From Lytechinus pictus (taxonomy: Eukaryota > Echinodermata > Echinoidea > Temnopleuroida > Toxopneustidae), in the NCBI RefSeq assembly GCF_037042905.1, contig NC_087254.1, forward strand, positions 16,105,103 to 16,169,102: a stretch of 64,000 nt of DNA. The letters are read 5' to 3'. A program made the translations under genes and the position numbers. How positions within the stretch are numbered: the first letter of the stretch is position 1; every line of letters starts with the position of its first letter. Below are positions 24,851-32,700 of this stretch, one piece after another. A model generated the notes under the pieces. It was not told where the DNA came from. It saw only the letters and a program-made list of their open reading frames with translations, and made no database searches.

Positions 24851-25924
24851 GATGCCCGGTCAAACTGTGAGGCTTGACGTAGAGGGCGAATTCGGGAGTA
24901 CCTGCATATTAATGGGGGATACCCATGCAGGTGAACTCGCCGACGGCTCCCCGGAGTGCGGGCTGGCGGGAGAAACTCAATCCGCTCAATGCCCGTCACC
25001 GGCAATAAGACCGACAGAAAACAGCCAAGCGGCTGCAGCGACCAACCAGCAACATACGGGGGCTTGCCGACTTGCTGGGTGAGACCCATACGTCAGCAGC
25101 ACCTGTGCATATCATGAAAACACCCGTGCGGGTGAAAAGGGCCGGCAATTTCAAGGAAAAGGGCCGGTGGCTGGTGCGAGGCTGTTGATAAGCCCAGCCG
25201 TCGCGTAGCGGCGGTCTGTAATGACGGAGAACACGAGGGTAAGAACCTGTAATGCTCGGGACGTGTTGATGCAACCTGTAAGGATGCAACGTCCAGCCGT
25301 CGGTCATCGAGAGCTTGCCGACATGTTGGCTTGAAAGCCGTATGTTGGAAGCACCTGCATGGAAACGGGGTCACCGTGTAGGTGAACAGCGTTTCAATAA
25401 AAGCCCGGCGTGAGAGGGCAGGTGACTGCTTGAACCGCACGGTGCTTAGCACGGCGGCTAAAGCTGACATGAAGCGGGAGTCTGGTGACATAATGGGGGC
25501 GATGCCCGTATGTAGATAACACCTGTGTATTAGCGGGAATTTCCCTTGCAGGTGCGTGAGCCGGCGAATCATGAAATTGCCGGTGACTCTCCGAGGTGTG
25601 AGATGGCGAATGTCTGCTTGGCCTGCCCGGTGCTTGACACGGCGGCTGAAGCTGACATGAAGCGTGGGGGAATTTACCCGCACTGCTCGTGGGCGTGTGA
25701 AGCAACATGAGAGTTGCGACGCGTGACCCACAATTATCGGGAGTCTGGTGACATAATGGGGGGCGATGCCCGTATGTCGATAACACCTGTGTATTAGCGG
25801 GAATTTCCCTTGCAGGTGCGTGCGCCGGCGAATCATGAAATTGCCGGTGACTCTCCGAGGTGTGAGATGGCGAATGTCTGCTTGACCTGCCCGGTGTTTG
25901 ACACGGCGGTTTTAGCTGACAGAG
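24850..25924 (+). repeat. Five degenerate tandem units each with a CACCTG...CAGGTG hairpin
   Basis: Hairpins lie at 24899-24932, 25100-25134, 25352-25384, 25520-25554 and 25784-25818. Each begins ACCTG and ends GGT(G), with complementary arms and a variable 15-20 nt centre. Spacing is 168-264 bp. The last two units (about 25476-25660 and 25738-25924) are almost identical. Shared words outside the hairpins include GATGCCCGTATGT and CACGGCGGCT. Frames of up to 247 codons on the minus strand repeat the same peptide in each unit and are probably not genes. Confidence 0.75.
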
Positions 25925-26168
25925 AGCATGAGGATAAAAATCTGTGATGCTCGAGGGCGTTCTGTTGTAACATGAAGTTACGACGCCTGACCATCGGCAC
26001 AAGAATTAGAAAGAAAGGGTCTGCCCGCGAAGCGGGGTTAGCAACCTAGAATTTCTTCTTCTTCCTCTTCTATGCGGCCACCGCCGGGGGGCAGAAGAGG
26101 GCACAAGAGACAGGGGGGACGTGATATCTCGCATGAGAAAAATCACCCAAATCTGATCAAGCCGTTTA

Positions 26169-26662
26169 GGCACATGAACGCTAATTCCACGGTTCCACCT
26201 TTAAGGGCACGTGGACGCGATTCCACGGTTCCACCCTGATCAGATAATCGTGAGATTGACGGAGTCGAGCTCACGTGTCTCTAGCGACTAGGGGCTGGTA
26301 GCCCTTTGCTAATGCTCCCTGAAGGAGACTGACAAAGCATCGAGCCTAGTCTGTGCCGGGAAAAGAGTCCCATGCTCTTAACCCAGACTTGTTGGACCCG
26401 ATAGCCGGTGGGTAAAGCAGCCCTGGAGGAGTGAAGTTTTCTATACTAGTACCACACTCCCCAAAATAGGTTCAGGTCCCGTCAAGGGAGCCTTGGCTAT
26501 CATCTTTCAGGCACGTGGCCGCTGCGCCACAGTTCCACCCTAAAACGCTCGGGCACGTGGGCGCGGTTCCACGGTTCCACCCTCTTGGGCACGTGGACGC
26601 AACTCCACGGTTCCACCCTCCTTTTTCCAAGGCACGTGGACGCAACTCCACGGTTCCACCCT
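26169..26662 (+). repeat. Six CACGTG-bearing repeats in two clusters
   Basis: Copies at about 26169-26200, 26205-26236, 26510-26540, 26551-26582, 26587-26618 and 26631-26662 share GGCACGTGGACGC, then 2-5 bases, then TCCACGGTTCCACC. Copy 1 has CACATG in place of CACGTG. The 32-bp unit contains the palindromic E-box CACGTG and an internal inverted repeat GTGGA/TCCAC. Four copies lie within 153 bp, ending about 75 bp before the ATG of the next entry, so a promoter or enhancer role is possible but unproven. Confidence 0.8.
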
Positions 26663-26710
26663 TTATAGAGCCCATCGCAAAGGGTCTCACTCTCTTGCCC
26701 TCATACTCAC

Positions 26711-26819
26711 CGCCGCTGATCACGGGAACAATAACACCATGTCTGGTTCTCTCCCAGCGGCAGGTTTGGAGTCATCAGGAGATGAGTCAAAAGAGCTCAT
26801 CTACCTGGTAAGTTCTTAG
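26711..26819 (-). other. Candidate minus-strand exon inside element B
   Basis: On the minus strand a strong polypyrimidine tract and CTTTCAG (26820-26826) precede this 109-nt segment, and a GTGAGT donor follows (26705-26710). Another minus-strand acceptor (CCTCCCCACAG, first exon base 27554) and a TATA-like CTATAAAAG (27881-27889) lie upstream in the same direction. These suggest a spliced minus-strand transcript. Coding potential is not evident. Confidence 0.25.
26739..26807 (+). CDS. Candidate first coding exon inside element B
   Basis: ATG in a good context (ACACCATGT) opens exactly 23 codons, MSGSLPAAGLESSGDESKEL plus IYL, directly before a consensus donor GTAAGT at 26808 (phase 0). The acidic Ser/Gly/Glu-rich peptide and preceding CACGTG repeats make a first exon plausible. 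Against this, the minus strand also offers an acceptor and donor over the same bases (26711-26819), and no next exon is found. Confidence 0.25.
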
Positions 26820-26984
26820 CTGAAAGAACAAAAGGAGGGTCGAAAACAGAGAGGGGGCAGAGGGGTGGGTGGACAAGAAAGGTGACAAAGCAAGATCCTT
26901 ATCAGAAATATTAATAATAAAATTAATAACTTCGGAAGAACAGGACCGACTTCTTAAACATGAGATCAAACAAAGTTAAGAAGC

Positions 26985-27007
26985 TGAAGTGAGAAAAAAA
27001 AACGAAG

Positions 27008-27038
<31 letters not shown>

Positions 27039-27440
27039 ATTACACGTATACATGACGTTAATTAATTAAAAACAGAAACGTCTAAGTCCAAGGACGAAGA
27101 GCAGGATCAGCTAAGAAAAAAAAACACAAGGTTTTTTTTTTTTTTTTTTTTTTTTTTGACAAGGGTCAAAAGAAATAAGTAAAGGAGCTGATCTGAAAGG
27201 AAGAAGTAAAAACTTACTTCCCTTAAACTGGAAAGCCGAAAACTCATGAGCGAAAACTTTTTTTAAGGACGCTAATAGAAAACAGGGGGGCTTCCCAAAA
27301 AAATTTAAGAGAAAAAAAAATTTTAAGACAATAAGTCTAAAAAAAAAAATTTCAATACAAAAATAATTATTAAAATTAATTAATAATTAAACAATTAACC
27401 AATTGGTTAATTAACAATTAATTAATCAATCAATCAATTA
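26985..27440. repeat. Homopolymer and AT-simple-sequence block
   Basis: Poly-T runs of more than 20 nt at about 27009-27032 and 27133-27157, then A-runs and an AATTAATTAA/ATCAATCAAT tract (about 27360-27450). This is low-complexity filler between the GC-rich core and the right subterminal part of element B. Confidence 0.85.
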
Positions 27441-27880
27441 ATCAAACAAAAACAAAAGATTGATTGAGACAATCAACCAACTCACAAAGGAACAAGTTGA
27501 AAACAAGTTTGAGAACAAACAAGGACGACGCTCCTATCTGTCCCATGGCCTAAGCTGTGGGGAGGAAATAAAATCAATTCAATTCAAGACGAGGCAAAGG
27601 TGCAAGTCAAGAATAATAAAGAATTAAAAAGATTTGGCGTCAAATCAATGCCTGCGGCACGCAGGAATAGTGCGCGGAGCTACGGGTAAGGGAAGCGGAA
27701 GCAACCCGTCTGTGAGAAAACGAAACTGACGTTCGGAACTCACAAGTTTATTTAAAGAAAAACGTGAATAATAACACGAATGCTCCATGCACTATGATAT
27801 AAATGAAATCAATCTAAAGCCGAAGGGCAAAGGATTGAAATAGGCTGTAAATACATAGATAAATATGTAAACAACGGACA

Positions 27881-27889
27881 CTTTTATAG
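27881..27889 (-). promoter_or_regulatory. TATA-box-like motif, minus strand
   Basis: CTATAAAAG on the minus strand, about 335 bases upstream of the minus-strand acceptor at 27554 and about 60 bases from the subterminal repeat of element B. It is a good TATA match in an AT-rich region, so chance is a real alternative. Confidence 0.3.
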
Positions 27890-28050
27890 TAAAGTGGGAG
27901 TGTACTTAGCTAACGTCTGATCACGGCGGCAGGCGAAAGTAAAAGAGGAAATGGACGCCTTTTTGCGTGATGATCTTGGGATGGTGCGTGCGTAGGGAGA
28001 TGCTGCGCGCGCACAGGAAAAATTGTGTACTTTTATTCGGCGTGCAAGTT

Positions 28051-28058
28051 AATCGTAA
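28051..28058 (+). repeat. 8-bp target duplication (left) of the hAT insertion
   Basis: AATCGTAA is repeated exactly at 29067-29074. In element A the same spot reads TTACGATT once (complement), which is the empty site. Confidence 0.9.
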
Positions 28059-29066
28059 CAGGGTCGGAATTACACGGGGGCGACGGGCGATTTTGCCCCC
28101 ATGACAGCCCAAATCGCCCTTAAAAATTCTCAAAACCCAATGCTTTGGGGCGACTATTTATTTCAGAATCGCCCCAATAAAATACCATCGACAATGTAAA
28201 AAATACTTCACATAATTACGTTCTCCGGCGGCGGAGCAAGCGCATCTTTTATATCGCCCTTGCCAGCTTTAAGTTGAACGGTCGATGCAATATCCGAGCC
28301 TTCCGCCCTTCCGTAACACCGGAAGCTTCGCGATTGAAAATAAACGCGCAATGCAATATGGGATGCGGAGTACGCATAGTCTTTAGCACGGGTTTTTTTT
28401 AGAATTGTTGACGCACTTGCCGCATGGCTTATGTACATGTACGCGTGCACAATTAGACTGCACAGCTGGTAACAAGACCACGTGCATCGTACGGTATATT
28501 ATGTGTACTAGGCATGCACAGAATCGTATGCGATCATCTGGTGATTGTGACAGCGCTGATTATCGACATCGTCGAGTCGGAGTGCAACCTGGCTCTGCCA
28601 AACGGCCAGAGCCAGCGCCAGAAGCCTCTCCAAATCGAGATACTGTTGAGAAGGATAAGCCAAAAAAGAAACAGTACTGTACAGAGACAATCGACAGTAA
28701 AGTCTTGGGGCCTCGATTGGCTCGAATCTGAAGTGTGTGAAGCTGACGGCGACTCTTTTTTTTTTTTTGCTTGTCACATTTTTGGGCGGACGAATTTGCC
28801 CCCCTGTGAAAAATCCTAGGTACGCCACTGCTCTGGTGGGATCACTGTTGTTTATTGTAAGGCCTGTAGCCTACAGTAATTACAGTTAAAAATGTTCTGA
28901 GCTTTTAGGCATCACATTGAGTCTCGGAATGTCAAAAGGTAATTGCTGATATGCGATAAAAAAAAAGTAGCCCCATGAATTAGAAAATAGCCCCAAGATA
29001 TTCAGTGGTAGCCCCAATGCAAAAAAAAAAGTAGCCCCTAAAAAAAAAAAATTAATTCCTACCCTG
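28059..29066. mobile_element. 1,008-bp non-autonomous hAT element
   Basis: Termini CAGGGTCGGAATTA and, on the complement, CAGGGTAGGAATTA are inverted repeats with one mismatch. They are flanked by exact 8-bp duplications, diagnostic of hAT. The interior has paired ATCGCCC/GTAGCCCC motifs near the ends and two overlapping frames of about 100 codons (28405-28828) without transposase motifs, so it is a deletion derivative. It sits in the right subterminal repeat of element B, so it is younger than B. Confidence 0.85.
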
Positions 29067-29120
29067 AATCGTAATGAACTAGCAAATCAAATGAGTATAT
29101 CCCAGTTATTGATGTAAATT

Positions 29121-29175
29121 TGTTAACAAATTATGATTTCCTCCTATAAAAAAAAAAAAAAGCCTCTTAATTTAC
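29121..29175 (+). repeat. Remainder of tRNA-derived unit 6
   Basis: This segment (TGTTAACAAATTATGATTTC start, A-run, GCCTCTTAATTTAC) is exactly the part missing from the unit broken at 21679. It ends at the right copy of the 12-bp target duplication. Confidence 0.85.
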
Positions 29176-29385
29176 TTGCTTAATATATTATGATACATTC
29201 ATGTCTGGAAAGTTCAGAGGTTCAGCGCTATGAGCAGGAAAGAATATCTTCTCCCTGTACACCCATCTACTCCTCTGTTCACAAGTTGAATATGTTTAAT
29301 GTAACCTTTTTTAAAGAGTTTAATGTCAAGTCCAATGCCTCTTTTGGATCATAACTCACCTTCACAGATATCCATGTTGATGATA

Positions 29386-30507
29386 ATATCAAAATTGGTG
29401 TCATATCCTTTTCTCTGGTAGACTAGCTCTCTCATTTATGCTGGAAGATGGTTCACACAAGATAGGGGATGTAGACATGCTGTACACTGAGTGATATGAC
29501 TGCAGATGTAAAGTGAAAGAACAAAATATTATTCTAACAAAATTTCCTTTTCAAAAACATTCATCGTACAATCAAACATTTAATTATGAAAGTACGAATC
29601 GTCTTCCCTTTTCCTTCTAATTCATAACAAATAATTTCTACACTTGTGGTCAAAGTTGGTAAACTCCATCCTTTCCCCATTAGGCTACTTCTCCTGCTTT
29701 TCACCTTATTACTGGACAACAATTTTTTTTTCTCAAGTTACTCATTTAAAAACATGAAAGTCAAAAGGGGCCTAAGCTTTCGATCCTAGCAGAATCTTCG
29801 TCGGAGGCAAAATGACAAACATATAAAGTGGAACAACCATAATATAGACCACAGACAAGCTACAGCAACACTAGAAACAAGGAGACCAAAGGGGCATTAG
29901 TGAGTAGAGAAGACCAATCAGGTTAGTGAAGGGGATGAAAGAAAAGGAGTAGGCAGACACAAAGGGAAGTTAGTGTAAGCAAAGAGCTATTATAGCTCTA
30001 TGGTGTAAGTAAGGCCAGTAAAAACATGCACGTATAAATCGATGTTGTACTTCATCGAAAAATGGGACAATCAAACACAATGAAATTTCATTCAATGTCC
30101 CTTGCACATCCATCTCTTGTCCCGTTTTCCGACCTTAATTTGACATTTTGAATGTCTATACAATTTTGTAATCGTTCAAAATGAAGCGTGGGATATGCAG
30201 TTTGCAGAAAAGGGAAAAAAATCATTCCATGCATCATCTCTTTGCCAATTTAACAATTTGATGACACATCATTTTTGCTAAATATATTATGATACATTAA
30301 TGTCTGGAAACTTCAGAGGTTCATTGCTATGTGCAGGAAAGAATGTTTTCTCCATGTACACCAATCTACTCCTCTGTTTACTGTAAGTTCAATATTTGTA
30401 ATGTAACTAAATATTTTAAAGAGTTTTATGTCAAATCCAATGCCTCTGTTGGATAAATAACTCACCTAAATACCAATAACTGCTCACGCCAGACAATATT
30501 CCATGTA
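29386..30507 (+). repeat. Duplicated module, type II, copy 2
   Basis: It has the same block order as 19021 onwards, including AATTATGAAAGTACGAAT and AATGAAGCGTGGGATATG. It contains a 262-bp insertion (29757-30018). Without that insertion it is about 850 bp. Confidence 0.8.
29757..30018. mobile_element. 262-bp SINE-like insertion
   Basis: It is bracketed by a 10-bp duplication TAAAAACATG (29747-29756 and 30019-30028) and absent from the paralogous modules at 19380 and 31900. It contains CCTAAGCTTTCGATCCTAGC followed closely by AGAATCTTCGTCGGAGGC, which resembles a widely shared SINE core. I recognise this only by impression. The variable-length duplication fits LINE-mobilised insertion. I see no A- or B-box. 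Confidence 0.6.
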
Positions 30508-31519
30508 GATGACAATATAAAGATTGGTGTCAGGTCCTTGTCTCTCGTAGAAAGGCTCTTTCATTTATGATGGAAGATGGTTCACACAAGAAAGGGTGTG
30601 CATCCATGCTGTACACTAAGTGACGTGACTGCAGATGTAAAGCGAAAGAACAAAATATTCTAACATTTCCTGTTCATAATCATTCATCGTACTATGAAAC
30701 ATGTAAAGATGAAATGAATTAAAGCTTACATTTTGACAAATACACTGCCAGTATACTACCTCATAACACTTTTCAGAGCAATTTAAATTAGAGGATTTGT
30801 ACCATTATATATTCCCCAAAACGCCTCACAAATCTTACCTGATTTTGTGGCATCTAGTTTACATATTTGAATATATGAATATTCCAATAATGGATTATTT
30901 TTGTTTCCACACATAAATTTCGAAATTTAAGAACCAAATTTTTCCAAAATGTTTCATTTGTTTCTATGAGCCTACTTTATGCAGATGTACACCGAGTCAC
31001 AACTGAATAACTAAATAACTGCAATCACCTTGCCTAATCAGTAATTTTTTTTAATGGTAGGAAGATTCAGGGCCATAGTGAGGAGGCATGGGGGGGAGGC
31101 AGTTACAAAAAGAAAGAAAAACATGAAGGGAAAGAAAGAGAAATATGAATGCAAAGGGAGAAAAGGGAAGAATGGGATTGTGGGTATTTTGATTTTTTCT
31201 CAAAAGCATAAAAATCTAAATCAAATATTTTCTCTTCTCTCTACTTTGATGTAGAAATGTATATGAGCTTGGTTAACAATTTGATGACACAGTATTTGCT
31301 AAATATATTACGAAAAATCCACATTTTGAAACTTCAGAGGTTCAACGATTCGTGAGAAAAAGAAATTCTTCTCCCTGTACGCTCATCTACTCCTCTGTTT
31401 CACAAGGTAATATGTTTAACGTGACTAGATTTTTAAAAGAGTTTGATGTCAAATCCAATGCATCTTTTGGATCATAACTCACCTAAACATCAATAACTGC
31501 TCACACTGTCCATTCCTTG
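30508..31519 (+). repeat. Duplicated module, type I, copy 2
   Basis: It matches 18051-19020 in order: shared block, CCAGTATACTAC block, purine-rich segment (31100-31165) and CACATTTTGAAACTTCAGAG. Confidence 0.8.
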
Positions 31520-32700
31520 TAGATGATGATTTCAAGATTGGTGTCATGTCCTTGTCTGTGGTAAACTAGCTCTCTTATTTATGATGGAAGATTGTTCACA
31601 CAAGATAGGCGATGCAGACATGCTGTACATTGAGTGATGACTGCAGATGTCAAGTGAAAGAACAAAATATTATTCTAACATTTCCTTTTCAAAAACATTC
31701 ATCATACTATAAAACATGTAATTATGAAAGTGTGAATTGTTTTCCCTTTCCCTTCTAATTGATAACAAAAAAATTATGCACTTGTGTTCAAAGTTGGTTA
31801 ACTCCATTCTTTCTGTCGCCACTCCCCATAAGCTACTTCTCCTGCTTTTCACCTCATAACTGGACAACCAATTTTTAATTCACTTTTAAAGTTACACATT
31901 AAAAAAAATGCAGGCATGAATTAATGCTCTAATATATTGGAGAAAATAGTTTATCAAATGCGATGAAACTTCATTCCATGTACTATTTGGCTTGTACATT
32001 GACATCCATCTCTTGTCCTGTTTTCCTATCTTAAAGAGAAATTCCAGTAGTTGCAGTAAACACTGATTTCATGAGAAAGTCTGTAAAACCAGGCTTAATT
32101 GTCAGTATATCATTGAGGATCTAGATCTGGTACAGTTACATAAACTGAACTTTGTGAAATCTTGAAATCTACGCTGAAAAATGTTCAGACTGAACTTCCC
32201 CAACACAGATAAGCGCACGTGGGACTGTGTATAATCATTGCTTTGAGCGTCGGGCCCGACGCTCTACCCGAATCCTGTGCTTATTTGCTGATTTCTCAGC
32301 AATTACACAATTTCTTCCAGAATCCTTTGGCACATGCGTTTTATTTATACAAACAGACACTTTGGTGGTCATTTCATTGGATTCTGTACGAACTCATTTT
32401 GATATCGTTACCATAACTAGCATTTACCTTTAATTCGACATTTTGAATGTTTCTTATAATTATTCAAATTGAGGGGTGGGATACGAGTCATACAAATTAT
32501 TCCTAATTTGATGAATCACAGAGGATTACTCAGTATGCAAAAAAGGGAAAAATTATTTCCTTGCATCACCTCTTTGCCAGGTTTTCCACTCTATTTTTCT
32601 TCATAATCTTTGAAAATTATCTAAATTAGAACTGGTGAAGATGCTAAAAATATATATGAATTTGGTTAACAATTTGATGACACATCATGTTTGATAAATT
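31520..32700 (+). repeat. Duplicated module, type II, copy 3
   Basis: The type II order continues (AATTATGAAAGTGTGAATTG, then GATGAAACTTCATTCCATG, then ACATTTTGAATG). A 395-bp MITE interrupts it, and the module fades out after the CAATTTGATGACACATCATG block near 32690. Confidence 0.75.
32035..32429. mobile_element. 395-bp TTAA-flanked MITE
   Basis: TTAA lies on both sides (32031-32034 and 32430-32433). The ends AGAGAAATTCCAGTAG and, on the complement, AGGTAAATGCTAGTTA form an imperfect inverted repeat. The paralogous module at about 19509 reads TTTTCCTAACTTAATTTGAC, with one TTAA and no element: a clean empty site. It may be piggyBac-like by target sequence. It has no coding capacity. Confidence 0.75.

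Larger units (their letters stand above)
21978..29116. mobile_element. Element B: 7.1-kb composite element with 38-bp perfect termini
   Basis: Left terminus 21978-22015 and right terminus 29079-29116 are perfect 38-bp inverted repeats (TACATCAATAACTGGGATAT start). AATT flanks both sides (21974-21977, 29117-29120). The uninterrupted target, GCCGAAAATTTGTTAAC, is preserved in the neighbouring unit near 21322. The interior is far richer in GC than the flanks and holds hairpin repeats, CACGTG repeats, exon-like segments and an AT-rich right third. No transposase is recognisable. It could be a non-autonomous carrier of captured sequence, or an element whose gene is split by introns I cannot resolve. 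A hAT element has split its right end. Confidence 0.6.
19021..29385 (+). repeat. Duplicated module, type II, copy 1 (split by a 9.47-kb insertion)
   Basis: The shared block at 19021-19200 is followed by type II-specific sequence: AATTATGAAAGTATGAAT, then TTCTACACTTGTGGTCAAAG, then GATGAAACTTCATTCCA, then ACATTTTGAATGTC. It stops at TTGCTTAATATA (19694-19705) and resumes after the second copy of that 12-mer (29176-29187). Without the insertion the module is about 895 bp, like its paralogues. Confidence 0.8.

Noticed and set aside
25093..26002. Minus-strand frames of 247 and 202 codons in element B
   Set aside because: They overlap in different frames, repeat the same peptide in each tandem unit and lack any domain motif.
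27554..27889. LTR-like arrangement (TATA motif, AATAAA-like words, minus strand) in element B
   Set aside because: No second copy of such a repeat at the other end, no primer-binding site or pol gene, and the element ends are inverted repeats.
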